This document shows positions 8,724-17,865 of a stretch of DNA of 38,788 nt, one piece after another (the first letter of the stretch is position 1; each line of letters begins with the position of its first letter). The stretch is taken from contig DBCA01000023.1 in assembly GCA_002292805.1 (NCBI GenBank), positions 3,278 through 42,065 of the forward strand. The letters run 5' to 3'. The notes beneath the pieces were generated by a model that searched no databases, was not told the origin of the DNA, and was given only the letters and a program-made list of their open reading frames with translations. A program made the translations under genes and the position numbers. Source of the DNA: Caryophanales bacterium UBA970. GTDB taxonomy: Bacteria > Bacillota_I > Bacilli_A > RFN20 > CAG-826.

Positions 8724-9305
8724 ATGGATATGCTAGAAACCTCTTGGTTATCGTTTCAGGAATGGATTTTAACGTTAGGTTTTGCTGGTATTTTAGTTAT
8801 ATTCATGTTGGCCATTCTTCATCCCACGGTGGAAGGTCCTGCAGCGTTATTACTCTTGACCATCCTCACCATCTTGATTGACTCCATATGGCTTGCAAGT
8901 CTAATCTTGTTGGTTGGTTTTTCCATTGGTTTTTCCTTGTTTTATGTGCTGGTGCATTTTCTCCATCAAAAAAATAATGCCCAATTAGAAAGATTTACCC
9001 CAACAAGAAAAGCAATTGATTGGGTCAGAAAACAACCCACTTGGAAACACATCATCGTGATTGGGATGCCGCTGGTCTACACTTATCCCTTACGTATTGC
9101 CTTTACGATCCAACACAAAAGATTCCTTCCGTTTTGGTGGGAAACTTTTTTACAATATGCTTTCCTAACGATGGGTAATCTGTTGCTTTACTTTGGGGTT
9201 ATCGAATTCATTTTTTGGGATATCCCACTTTGGGGTATTAGTCTTATCTTGATTTTATTGTCGATCAGCATTTATCTGATTCGCACCAAGGTCAAAGTTA
9301 CTTAA
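8724..9305 (+). CDS. Unassigned multi-pass membrane protein
   Basis: 193 residues, mostly hydrophobic, with about five helices and a short basic cytoplasmic loop around residues 75-110 (HQKNNAQLERFTPTRKAIDW). The segment IIVIGMPLVYTYPLRIAFTI loosely recalls VTT/DedA-type or small-molecule permease proteins, but I do not recognise the family. AAAGG lies 7 nt before the ATG at 8724; a second ATG two codons on is an alternative start. Its last 8 nt overlap the end of the convergent lacI-type gene, so the glucan operon and this gene read into each other with no visible terminator. Confidence 0.6.
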   Translation: MDMLETSWLSFQEWILTLGFAGILVIFMLAILHPTVEGPAALLLLTILTILIDSIWLASLILLVGFSIGFSLFYVLVHFLHQKNNAQLERFTPTRKAIDWVRKQPTWKHIIVIGMPLVYTYPLRIAFTIQHKRFLPFWWETFLQYAFLTMGNLLLYFGVIEFIFWDIPLWGISLILILLSISIYLIRTKVKVT

Positions 9306-10329
9306 TCCGTTTGGTGGAGTGGCGAATCATCAATTGAACAGGGACCGTGGTCACGCCTTTAGAGACTTCTTTCTTTTCAATGATGTCTAATAGTTTCATT
9401 GCCGCAGTTTCTGCGATTCTTTTTTTATCTTGTTTAATCGTGGTTAATGCTGGTGAGAATAAACTGGCAAATTGAATATCATCATATCCAGAAACAGAAA
9501 TATCCTCAGGCACGCGATAACCGAGTTCAGTCAGTGCTTTAATCAGGCCCATCGCGATGTCATCCGAGAAAGCGATGATCGCTTCTGGTTTTTCTTTCCA
9601 TGATTGAATCCAGAGTAAACCTTGTTCGTAATAATGTTGAACCCCATAACGATCGGTGACAAAGTAAGCTTCTTTGGGTCGTTTGGTTTTGTGAATCTTC
9701 ATGAGTTTTTCAAAAGCTTCACTTCGTTGTTGATAGGCACGGGAAAGGTTTGAGCCCGAGTAAGCATAAATGGAATGAAACCCTAATTGAAGATAATGTT
9801 TAAAGATTAATTCGATGCCTTGATGGTCGTCACTGATGATGGTTGCTAACGAAGGATCAACCATGTCCACCGACACACAGGGAATGTCTGCATGAATCAA
9901 TTCTTGAATGTCCTTCGCATTCAAATCTCCGGTAAGTAATAGAACACCATCCACACTTTTGTTGGTCGCCCATTGCAAATAGGTTTGTTGTTGTTCGCCA
10001 ATTTTTTTAGGAATAAAGACCATCTCATACCCTTTGTCTTCAATGAAGTTTTTAAACGCTTGAATGATGGATCCAAAAAATGGATGTTCTAATCCAAACG
10101 AAGCAATATCAGAAAAGACAACCCCAATCGTCCACGTGTGTTCTGCTTTTAACACCCGAGCCGAATGATTGGCAACATAACCCACTTCTTTGGCACGTTG
10201 TAAAACCCGGTTTCTAGTTTCAGCCGGAATATTTCCTTTGCCGTTAAGGATTTTACTCACCGTACCAGGCGCTAATGAAAGGTCGGCGGCAAGATCGTGA
10301 ATGGTGAATTTGCTTAATCTATTTTTCAT
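9298..10329 (-). CDS. LacI-family transcriptional regulator
   Basis: 343 residues, standard LacI/GalR length. The N-terminal helix-turn-helix covers residues 8-29 (FTIHDLAADLSLAPGTVSKI) with the hinge helix VANHSARVLK near 50-59. A periplasmic-binding-protein-like sugar domain follows, containing WTIGVVFSDI and DDIAMGLIKALTELGYRVPE. It is the last gene of the glucan operon and overlaps the GH30 gene by 11 nt, so its own level should rise with operon transcription. The natural target is the operator-like palindrome over the promoter at 30222-30237, some 20 kb upstream; the ligand is probably a gluco-oligosaccharide or glucose phosphate. The regulator family is firm; the target is inference. 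Confidence 0.88.
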   Translation of the reverse strand: MKNRLSKFTIHDLAADLSLAPGTVSKILNGKGNIPAETRNRVLQRAKEVGYVANHSARVLKAEHTWTIGVVFSDIASFGLEHPFFGSIIQAFKNFIEDKGYEMVFIPKKIGEQQQTYLQWATNKSVDGVLLLTGDLNAKDIQELIHADIPCVSVDMVDPSLATIISDDHQGIELIFKHYLQLGFHSIYAYSGSNLSRAYQQRSEAFEKLMKIHKTKRPKEAYFVTDRYGVQHYYEQGLLWIQSWKEKPEAIIAFSDDIAMGLIKALTELGYRVPEDISVSGYDDIQFASLFSPALTTIKQDKKRIAETAAMKLLDIIEKKEVSKGVTTVPVQLMIRHSTKRIK

Positions 10330-11641
10330 GAATCAATAACGTGACCATCGCCCGTTCCGGAACATGAGCCACTTGATAAACCTTACCATCTAGCAAAGAT
10401 ACATCCAGTGTAGTTTTTGTGGTGTTGAGTAAAACAACAACTTTTTGTTTATCTGGTCGTTGATACGCAACCGCTTGGACGCCAACCGGTAATGTCACCT
10501 CAAAACCAATGCGAATCGAACCAGGGACAATGAACTTAGAGAAATGGCCAATCGCGTAGTAACTACTATTTTTAATCACGACTTGTTGGCGGCGATCAAA
10601 TAAAATCGGTGCGTCACAATAATTGCCAACGTGGTTTGGTCCACCTTGTTCATTAAGCACTAAATTCCAATCAATAAAGCCTTCGTTACCTTGAAGGAAA
10701 TCACCGATGATATTTCGTGCATAGCGTTCTCCAGTATCCCAAGAACCAGGTCGTGGGCCACCTTCGATACAACCTTCGGTAAACAATAAATGTTTATCAG
10801 GAAATAGCGCTTTGGTCTTGCCAACATTGGCAAAGACTTCTTCTCCATACCAATGAAAAGCCGTTCCCCAGACGAAGGAACTGGCTACAGGATCTTGATA
10901 AATCGGTTGAACGCGTTCGAGCATGATGTCACGGTTATGATCCCAAACAAGAAGTTTCATCTGATCGCCAAAGTGTTTTCTTAACAGAGGACCTAAATGA
11001 AACTTAATAAAATCTCTTTCTTCTTCGGGAGAATATAGACATGAGTCCCACACTTGTTTTGCCGCCGGTTCGTTTTGAACCGACACACCCCAAGGTTGAA
11101 TTCCTTCTTGTTGTAACGCTTGAATAAAACGTATGTAATACTGCGCCCATAGCGATTGGAATTCTTTTTTTAACACACCACCATGATTCATCTGAGCATT
11201 GTCTTTCATCCAACCTGGAGGTGACCATGGTGAAATTAAAATATTAAGTTGAGGAACTTTTTTTAATACTTTCTTTAACATCGGCAAGACGTACGATTGT
11301 TCTCTCGCAATAGAAAAACTTTTTAGACTCGTATCTCCGTGATCAACATAGGTGTAATTACCTAAGGCAAAATCACTGGAGTTCATATGAATTCGCGTGA
11401 AGTTATAACCTAATCCTTCATTCGTAAAATAATGATCAAGCAACGATTGGATGGTTGCCTCATCATGATTTTCTTTAATGGTATACGCGGCAGATTCGGT
11501 TAACGACCCACCAAAACCAAGGTGGGTTTGAAACTGCTGTTTAGGTAAAAGCTTAAGAACAGAACCTAGCGGTTGAGATTGGGAAGTTGAAGGTTGTAAT
11601 TGCCAACGTGCGCCGGCTTCCGATGAAACAATGACTTTCAT
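10319..11641 (-). CDS. Cytosolic GH30 beta-glucosidase / beta-1,6-glucanase
   Basis: 440 residues, full length for GH30, with no signal peptide. Motifs in order: LGFGGSLTESAAYTI (GH30 N-terminal), ILISPWSPPGWMK, VSVQNEPAAKQVW with the acid/base Glu191, and LLFTEGCIEGG with the nucleophile Glu289. A beta-sandwich side domain ends the protein. GH30 subfamilies 1 and 3 hydrolyse beta-glucosides or beta-1,6-glucan; in laminarin-degrading bacteria GH30 enzymes remove beta-1,6 glucose branches. Its position between a cytosolic GH16 and LacI supports debranching of imported oligosaccharides inside the cell. The start overlaps the GH16 stop as ATGA. The subfamily cannot be fixed by eye. Confidence 0.85.
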   Translation of the reverse strand: MKVIVSSEAGARWQLQPSTSQSQPLGSVLKLLPKQQFQTHLGFGGSLTESAAYTIKENHDEATIQSLLDHYFTNEGLGYNFTRIHMNSSDFALGNYTYVDHGDTSLKSFSIAREQSYVLPMLKKVLKKVPQLNILISPWSPPGWMKDNAQMNHGGVLKKEFQSLWAQYYIRFIQALQQEGIQPWGVSVQNEPAAKQVWDSCLYSPEEERDFIKFHLGPLLRKHFGDQMKLLVWDHNRDIMLERVQPIYQDPVASSFVWGTAFHWYGEEVFANVGKTKALFPDKHLLFTEGCIEGGPRPGSWDTGERYARNIIGDFLQGNEGFIDWNLVLNEQGGPNHVGNYCDAPILFDRRQQVVIKNSSYYAIGHFSKFIVPGSIRIGFEVTLPVGVQAVAYQRPDKQKVVVLLNTTKTTLDVSLLDGKVYQVAHVPERAMVTLLIHEK

Positions 11642-12354
11642 TCTTGGTAAACCTCCACTTTGTTGATGTCCATGATGTAGGGTAAATCCGGTTCATGGAT
11701 TTGTCCGCCCCACATGCCACCCACGGCAATATTTAAAATTAAATAATAGGGTTTATCAAATGGCCAACTTTCAACCGAATCGCCAGGTTTCTTTTCAAAA
11801 GTTACATAATGCTTCTCATCCACGAAGAAACTTATTCCTTCTGGACGCCAGATCATTTTGTAATCATGGAAACCATCTTGAACGCCTTTAATCGGTTGAA
11901 ATTTTGTCCGTTGGGTTTTGATGATGTGATTGTTCAATTGTGAATGCAAACTAAAATGAATGACTTCCGGATCATGGCCAACCATTTCCATCAAATCAAT
12001 TTCTCCGCATAATGGCCATTTAACTTTGTCGATGTCATGACCTAAAAACCAGATGGCTGGCCAAGAGCCTTTTCCTTTTGGTAATTTTGCACGAACCACA
12101 AACGTGCCATATTTCCATTCTTTTTTCCCTTTGGTGTTCATTCTTACCGATTGATAACGGCAATGATGAAGTTCAGAATGAAGCGTGGCGATGAGTCTTA
12201 ACCCATCCTTGGTGAATTGGGTATTATTCGGAGAGTCTCGATAACATTGGCGTTCATCGTTAAACCACTTATCACCAACTTCAAAGTTCCAAACGTCGCG
12301 GTTAAGCGATGTAAACGTATCAGAGAAAATTAATTTTTTGTGAGGTTTTAACAT
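11638..12354 (-). CDS. Cytosolic GH16 endo-beta-1,3-glucanase
   Basis: 238 residues, essentially one GH16 catalytic domain. The active-site motif GEIDLMEMVG places the nucleophile at Glu118, the helper Asp at 120 and the acid/base at Glu123. SWPAIWFLG and LNIAVGGMWGGQI are further laminarinase (GH16_3-like) patches. There is no signal peptide or lipobox (MLKPHKKLIFSDTF), so it should stay in the cytosol, which is unusual because GH16 laminarinases normally work outside. It follows a secreted GH16 paralogue by 3 nt and overlaps GH30 by 4 nt. Probable job: cutting imported beta-1,3-gluco-oligosaccharides to sizes suited to GH30 and the phosphorylase. Confidence 0.88.
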   Translation of the reverse strand: MLKPHKKLIFSDTFTSLNRDVWNFEVGDKWFNDERQCYRDSPNNTQFTKDGLRLIATLHSELHHCRYQSVRMNTKGKKEWKYGTFVVRAKLPKGKGSWPAIWFLGHDIDKVKWPLCGEIDLMEMVGHDPEVIHFSLHSQLNNHIIKTQRTKFQPIKGVQDGFHDYKMIWRPEGISFFVDEKHYVTFEKKPGDSVESWPFDKPYYLILNIAVGGMWGGQIHEPDLPYIMDINKVEVYQE

Positions 12355-12357
12355 AGG

Positions 12358-13497
12358 TTACGCCTCAAAAGTAAATTCTATTGGTTCTGATAGAGCTGAG
12401 ATTCTTCCACCAAAATCAATTGATTGAATTTGCACGTCGTAAGTTTGATTGACGATGAGTCCCGTTAAGGTTGCTTGGTTAATGCTCACTTCACGATGCC
12501 ATTGACCATCTAGAAAAATATTATATTTCTCTACCCAAATATCATCGTTTCCTTGATCCCAGTGAATCGTATTTTTTAATTGCGTATTGAAGACGCGATT
12601 AGGCGCGGAAGGTTTTTCTTTATCTATACGAGCAACATCTAATTGATATAACCTTAAATAATCAACTTCAAGAGTGGTTGGGAAGATTGCGCTATCAATG
12701 CCTTGAACACCGCCCCAATTGCCACCAATGGCAAGATTAATAATAAAGTAAAATTCTTCATGAAAGGGAAACACATGATGATGCGGGACATCTTGATGAA
12801 TGCCAGGGACATAAGCGAAAGTAAAATAGTTCAAACCATTCACAAACATTTTTATTTCCCCAGGCAACCAGATCATTTCAAAATCATGAAAAGCAGTTTC
12901 TGCATTAGCTAAAACTTCAGAATCATGCGGGTTGTTATTAAGGGTGTGATTTAATTTACGTGAGTGAGTGGCGGCATGAACCACATCGGGTTCATAACCC
13001 ACATATTCCATCATGTCGATTTCTCCACTCCTTGGCCAGATGCCGTAGCGATTAAATAAAGGCATCATCCAAATGGCGCCCCATGTCCCTCGGCCACCAG
13101 GCATTTTCGCACGGAAGGTTATCCGTCCAAATTTGGTCTCAATCTTATATCGCGAGTTAATCCGACCAGAGGTGTATTGTCGGCCCATGAAATTTTCACG
13201 TTGGGCGGTGATCGTTAATTGACCATTGGCAACGGTGATGTTTTCAGAACGATAATATTGTGCTTCTTGATTGCCACCGCCTTGACCATCAATTTCAACA
13301 TTCCAATAATCCGGATTAAGATTCTCGCCCTCAAATTCATCGGCCCATGTACACACCCAATCATTATCCAAGCGAGTGACACCACATCCAGTAAAAGGGA
13401 CCAAAGGAATTTGCCCGTTTGGTACGCCAGAAGAACTCGCTTGGGTGCAAGCACTCAGGATAAAAGCTAACGTGAAGATTGGGGTGATTTTTTTCAT
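12358..13497 (-). CDS. Secreted GH16 laminarinase lipoprotein with FN3-like tail
   Basis: 379 residues. The signal peptide ends in the lipobox ILSAC with lipid-attachment Cys17, followed by a Ser-rich linker. The GH16 domain runs from about 45 to 280: WADEFEGENLNPDYWN, then WPRSGEIDMMEYVG with nucleophile Glu159, Asp161 and acid/base Glu164, then NLAIGGNWGG, as in endo-1,3-beta-glucanases. Residues about 290-377 form a fibronectin-III-like domain. The lipid anchor would hold the enzyme on the outer face of the membrane, cutting glucan before uptake. It starts 2 nt after a permease stop with a GGAG Shine-Dalgarno. Confidence 0.9.
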   Translation of the reverse strand: MKKITPIFTLAFILSACTQASSSGVPNGQIPLVPFTGCGVTRLDNDWVCTWADEFEGENLNPDYWNVEIDGQGGGNQEAQYYRSENITVANGQLTITAQRENFMGRQYTSGRINSRYKIETKFGRITFRAKMPGGRGTWGAIWMMPLFNRYGIWPRSGEIDMMEYVGYEPDVVHAATHSRKLNHTLNNNPHDSEVLANAETAFHDFEMIWLPGEIKMFVNGLNYFTFAYVPGIHQDVPHHHVFPFHEEFYFIINLAIGGNWGGVQGIDSAIFPTTLEVDYLRLYQLDVARIDKEKPSAPNRVFNTQLKNTIHWDQGNDDIWVEKYNIFLDGQWHREVSINQATLTGLIVNQTYDVQIQSIDFGGRISALSEPIEFTFEA

Positions 13498-13499
13498 CT

Positions 13500-14435
13500 T
13501 TATTCTCCAGTAATCCCAGTTTTATCAATACTTTGGGTAAATAATCTCTGACCAAATAAGTATAGTATCAGCAACGGTAAAATCGTCAGCATGTTGCCAG
13601 CAAGTAAAATCGCTTCATTGAGTTCAGCACCAGCAGTACCTGGAGGAAATAACGATTCGTAACTAGAACGGAACGCTTGTAACCATAACGGTAAGGTTAT
13701 TTTTTCACCAACATACAAACCAGTGATAAAGGATTCATTCCAATACCATACAAAACTAAAGAGGAACACAATCACAAAGGAAGGAATGGCGAGTGGTAAG
13801 ACCACCGAACGAAAAATACGAAACTGGCCAGCACCATCAACTTCTGCAGATTCAATTAAAATGCCAGGAATTGTTTTATAAAAGGTGTAAAAAATTAAGA
13901 TATAAATCGCCGCATTAATGCCTTGACCGGTGATCGCGGGTAATAACATCGTCCACTCACTGGAAATAATATTCAGTTCTCGATAGATCAACATGTTGGC
14001 AACCATCGTCACTTGTTGTGGCAAGATGAACGTTGCCAGCATAATTGCAAAGAAAAGTTTCTTCAAAGGAAATTCAAAACGGGCAAATCCATAACCAATG
14101 AAGGCGCTAGAAATCGTGACACTGATGCTGACACGCAAGACATACATCGTGGAATTAATCACCGATTCTGGTAAGTTTAACACTGTAAAAGCCCGTGCAT
14201 AATTCTCCCATTGAATCATCGTGGGAATCCATTGAACCCCAGGATTTATCAAATCATCCACTGACTTTAAACTATTCACAAACATGAATAACAAAGGATA
14301 TAAGTAAATGTAACTAAATCCAATCAAGAGTAAATAAATCACCAATCGATTGATCAAGCCATCGGTAAAAGTTTTTCCAATAAATATTTTTTGTAATGTT
14401 GCTTTTTGCGACACGCTCAAGGTCGGTAGTTTCAT
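13500..14435 (-). CDS. Carbohydrate ABC transporter permease (MalG-type)
   Basis: 311 residues from the ATG at 14435, chosen because its ATGA overlaps the upstream stop and GAGGAAGG lies just before it; an in-frame upstream ATG at 14546 would add 37 residues of implausible, non-hydrophobic sequence. Six transmembrane helices. The EAA loop that contacts the ATPase reads ESAEVDGAGQFRIFRSVVLP. The N-terminal half (YLYPLLFMFVNSLKSVDDL) is characteristic of MalG/CUT1 permeases. It pairs with the overlapping permease at 14432-15496. No ATPase is encoded nearby. The imported compound is presumably glucan oligosaccharide. Confidence 0.88.
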   Translation of the reverse strand: MKLPTLSVSQKATLQKIFIGKTFTDGLINRLVIYLLLIGFSYIYLYPLLFMFVNSLKSVDDLINPGVQWIPTMIQWENYARAFTVLNLPESVINSTMYVLRVSISVTISSAFIGYGFARFEFPLKKLFFAIMLATFILPQQVTMVANMLIYRELNIISSEWTMLLPAITGQGINAAIYILIFYTFYKTIPGILIESAEVDGAGQFRIFRSVVLPLAIPSFVIVFLFSFVWYWNESFITGLYVGEKITLPLWLQAFRSSYESLFPPGTAGAELNEAILLAGNMLTILPLLILYLFGQRLFTQSIDKTGITGE

Positions 14436-15496
14436 ACAACCTTCCTCTTCTTCTCTCTTGTTAACTGAATAAAGACAAGGATGATGAACACCATCAGTAA
14501 GAAGTAAATCCAGGCCATCGCCGCGGCATAGCCATAGCCATACCAAAATGCAGAATCAGGAGCGCCAACCAACATATGAATCCGGGTTAATTCCAAGATA
14601 CCCCCTGGTTCAACAAATAAAGACATGGAGACAACCACGTACACAATGGAGATACCAGTGAATGGCATGATTGATGGTAAGGTAATTTTCCAAAACCGCA
14701 TCCACGGAGACGCCCCATCAATGCTGGCAGCTTCGTATAAACTCGGATCAATTTTTTGCAAACCTGCTAAAAAGATTAAGATGGGAATGCCTGCGTACCA
14801 TAAAATCACCAACATCGAATTGATAACCGTGGTTAAAGGATCGGCAATCAGATCGGGAAGATTATTAACAATATAACTATAGATACCACTGGTTTGTAAA
14901 TTAGGCAAGGTAATGGCGTTTTGTGCGTTCAATTCATTGATGACCGGTCCAGTAGAAATGATCACGGGTAAAAAGAAAATAGTCCGCCACATCGCTTTGG
15001 TTTTGATCGGCATGTTGACAAGGACGGCGATAATGATTGAGAAGACAATGATCAGTGGCACGGCAATCAGCATTCTTCCCACATAGCTTGTATACAGTGG
15101 CACAAGGGTTTGTGAACGGAAAATACTAAGATAATTTTGGAATCCAACAAACGTGGTCACGACCCCTTGTTGAAGATTGTAATAGGCTTGGTGGAAACTT
15201 AAATAAAAAGAATAGATGAGTGGATAAAGGGTAAAGATAACCGCACCAATCATCCACAAACTAATAAATAAATACCCGTATAAGGCATGGCGACGTTTGC
15301 GAGTGATGGTGATTTTCAGGAATGAAAAAAAGACCACATCATGCCCTTTTTCTCGGTACATCACATTGTGTCTTAGCCGGTAGTTGATCTTGGTTAACAC
15401 CGGTGAGACTACCCGTTGCCACCATGCACTGATGGGGGCAAAAAACTTAAGCATTTTTTCTGATAGTTTCACCAAGAATGCGTTGAGTTTTTTCAT
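14432..15496 (-). CDS. Carbohydrate ABC transporter permease (MalF-type) with long N-terminus
   Basis: 354 residues. The EAA loop EAASIDGASPWMRFWKITLP and six helices identify a CUT1 permease. A cytosolic N-terminal extension of about 70 residues precedes the first helix and is strongly basic (KITITRKRRHALYGYLF marks its end), longer than in ordinary MalF-type subunits. The start overlaps the DUF5696 stop (ATGA at 15493-15496) and the stop overlaps the next permease in the same way, so DUF5696 and both permeases are translationally chained, which argues that they act together. Partner of the permease at 13500-14435. Confidence 0.86.
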   Translation of the reverse strand: MKKLNAFLVKLSEKMLKFFAPISAWWQRVVSPVLTKINYRLRHNVMYREKGHDVVFFSFLKITITRKRRHALYGYLFISLWMIGAVIFTLYPLIYSFYLSFHQAYYNLQQGVVTTFVGFQNYLSIFRSQTLVPLYTSYVGRMLIAVPLIIVFSIIIAVLVNMPIKTKAMWRTIFFLPVIISTGPVINELNAQNAITLPNLQTSGIYSYIVNNLPDLIADPLTTVINSMLVILWYAGIPILIFLAGLQKIDPSLYEAASIDGASPWMRFWKITLPSIMPFTGISIVYVVVSMSLFVEPGGILELTRIHMLVGAPDSAFWYGYGYAAAMAWIYFLLMVFIILVFIQLTREKKRKVV

Positions 15497-17865
15497 GGTA
15501 ACACCACCCGGAAATCCATTCGAGGAATGCTCACGCCATCGATGGTGATATCTTGATTACGATAATTAACATAAATCGTCACCCCATGATCGTATTGAAT
15601 GCGGCTAACACCCGTTGCAAGGATGCGACGAGCCGTCACCCCGGCACCTTGGGTTGCTTGATAAGCAGATGATAAGAACTCATAAACCTGCACCATCTCT
15701 TCCGCAAAGTCTGAATACGCGGTTGTAAAGAAGCGATTGCTATACGTGAAGCGAAGCAAGGCACTTATTTGTTCGCTAATTAAATAACTTGGATTGACGC
15801 CAAAATCAATCATTTGTAATAAGCGTTCACGCCCGAGGGCATTAAAGTTTAAATAAGGCGTAAACAGGGGCAAATACCCTTTTAGGACAAGCGGAACAAG
15901 CGGTACTAAATCTGAATAAATATCCCGTTGACTGTTAGTAATCGGGACATCCAAATATTGATCTAGGTAAGCAAACATATAGGAGGATGGTCGATGCATG
16001 GCAGTCCCAGGCAAGGATGACGCCATCGATTCAAACAATGCTTTTGTCTGGGAACGACTATAAAAAGACTGATTGAAATAACTGTATAAGGTTCTTCCTA
16101 AAAAAGGCAGGGATAGGCCAGTCACGCCAAGGTCTTCGATCGCCGTTAGATCTAGATTTAATTTCTCTTGGGCAACTTCAGGATATAAATAATATTCATC
16201 AATCGGCTGATTATCCAGTCGATTCAGGCGATTACTCATTTTGATTTTGGCATAACTTCTGGCCACATCTTGATTGAAGTTGACTCTTGAAGATAACTCA
16301 CTACTTACGGCATAATCTTGCTCTAAGTAAATCGGGAAGGTGTTGGCGTCAGCATAGGTGATGAGCTCACGTAATCCATTGGTATCGGGGTGGACAAACC
16401 GATAAGGTTGTCTAAACGATAACCCATCTTCAGACCAACCTTTCAAGACCATCACTTGTTCTTCAATCCCTAAGTCGGCTAGAGTTTCTGAGATGATTTT
16501 GGCTTGTTGGGTTGAGGTCATCGCCACGCGTTGGGTACCAAAGAACGTTGGTTCACGTTCGTTCATGATGTAGGCGATTTGCATCGGCATGCGTTCTGGT
16601 TCTTTTTCTGTGAGGACGTCATTGGCAACGAGGTTGGCTTGATATTGTTTGGCGACGCCAACATAATCTGCCTTGGCACCTGTTAGCATTTGATAATGGG
16701 CATCATACGCAACAGTAATCAGATCGGGAAGAATCGTATCGCGACCGTCACCAGCCCGGTTAATAATCGTGCGATATATGCGTCTGACATTATAACGATT
16801 GGTTATGCGTTGATAACGCGTATTTCTTCCCCAAAAATTGGCAAGCATGGTGGCGTTTTCTGCCCCAGAAATAATTTCATTAAAGAAACCAAAGCCACCC
16901 ACTTGATGGACAATGCCATAAATCGGTAAAGATAATTCCGCTAATGAGGTCCGCCCATAACCTAAATCAGAGCCAAAATAATCTGATTGAATGGATGTGT
17001 CGTAACGCTTGTTGGTGCGAATTAAAGCTCCTACTCCATCCGGCAATACCATGTATCCTGGGTAAACATCTTCTCGAGTTGATCCAAAATAAGGAAAGAA
17101 TTGAAGTCCGAGGAGCCTGAAATTATCATTGGTTTCTTCGATGGTGGTCGGGTTAAAGTAAACACCAAATCCTTGGTTGGTTAGATAAATCTCAACTTGG
17201 AGGGTTAATCCAAGAGGATTGATTTGTACTCGACTACGAAAACGCTGAGCGGTCAAAGCCTGCGTCGTGACACTGATTAAATTCCGCTTATAACTTGATG
17301 GAATTATTGCATAGGGTGAAGTTAAATCAATGTTGGTGAGGTCTTCTTGAGCCCCATCGGTTTCATAACTAACATCAGCAATACCATAAAGAGATTGGGT
17401 GGTCACCCCACTACTGGTTAAGCTGTTCGTTCTCACCGTTTCAACCCACAATCCTGAATTCATGAGGTTACGGGCACTGGTATTATTTTCCCTTGTTTGT
17501 GAGAAGCCTTGGAATTCTGGACGTGACGATAACATATATCCACTGTCGCGATGCTCCAAGATCAAGGAGAAAGAATCCTTTTCAAAATACAATCGATACA
17601 AACTATTCTCTAACATCTTCTCAAATCCCATGGTCGCTAGCTCATCTTGATTGAATCTAAGTTGATATTGACTCGTGAAGCGGTCAAGAATCATTTGGTT
17701 AGTTTCATCCATCTGCGTGTAACGAGAACTGGATAACAATTGGTTTTCAATAAAGGCAAAATTATCCGCTTCTCGAGGCGGTAAAAAATTTGGTGCTTGT
17801 TGGGTACTCACCACCATCAACGGGACAGCCAGGATGAACCCAGCAAGCGGTGACCATTTAAACAC
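15493..17865 (-). CDS. DUF5696-type extracellular protein
   Basis: 790 residues beginning at a GTG (17865) behind a strong AGGAGGTG Shine-Dalgarno. An N-terminal hydrophobic stretch (about 5-21) should export or anchor it. The middle shows YPGYMVLPDGVGALIRTN, which I recognise as a hallmark of DUF5696 proteins from Paenibacillus-type sugar loci. The C-terminal half alternates strand and helix like a TIM-barrel glycosidase (VMVLKGWSEDG, DQYLDVPITNSQRD, ATGVSRIQYDHGVTIYVNY). No function is established for the family to my knowledge; it could be a catalytic or glycan-binding partner of the transporter. The start overlaps the NHL-YIP1 gene by 8 nt. The family label is from memory and should be confirmed by profile search. 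Confidence 0.75.
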   Translation of the reverse strand: MFKWSPLAGFILAVPLMVVSTQQAPNFLPPREADNFAFIENQLLSSSRYTQMDETNQMILDRFTSQYQLRFNQDELATMGFEKMLENSLYRLYFEKDSFSLILEHRDSGYMLSSRPEFQGFSQTRENNTSARNLMNSGLWVETVRTNSLTSSGVTTQSLYGIADVSYETDGAQEDLTNIDLTSPYAIIPSSYKRNLISVTTQALTAQRFRSRVQINPLGLTLQVEIYLTNQGFGVYFNPTTIEETNDNFRLLGLQFFPYFGSTREDVYPGYMVLPDGVGALIRTNKRYDTSIQSDYFGSDLGYGRTSLAELSLPIYGIVHQVGGFGFFNEIISGAENATMLANFWGRNTRYQRITNRYNVRRIYRTIINRAGDGRDTILPDLITVAYDAHYQMLTGAKADYVGVAKQYQANLVANDVLTEKEPERMPMQIAYIMNEREPTFFGTQRVAMTSTQQAKIISETLADLGIEEQVMVLKGWSEDGLSFRQPYRFVHPDTNGLRELITYADANTFPIYLEQDYAVSSELSSRVNFNQDVARSYAKIKMSNRLNRLDNQPIDEYYLYPEVAQEKLNLDLTAIEDLGVTGLSLPFLGRTLYSYFNQSFYSRSQTKALFESMASSLPGTAMHRPSSYMFAYLDQYLDVPITNSQRDIYSDLVPLVPLVLKGYLPLFTPYLNFNALGRERLLQMIDFGVNPSYLISEQISALLRFTYSNRFFTTAYSDFAEEMVQVYEFLSSAYQATQGAGVTARRILATGVSRIQYDHGVTIYVNYRNQDITIDGVSIPRMDFRVVLP

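Noticed and set aside
14436..14546. Extended N-terminus of the permease from an upstream ATG
   Set aside because: The added 37 residues are not permease-like and overlap the preceding permease in another frame; the ATG at 14435 has the RBS and the ATGA coupling.
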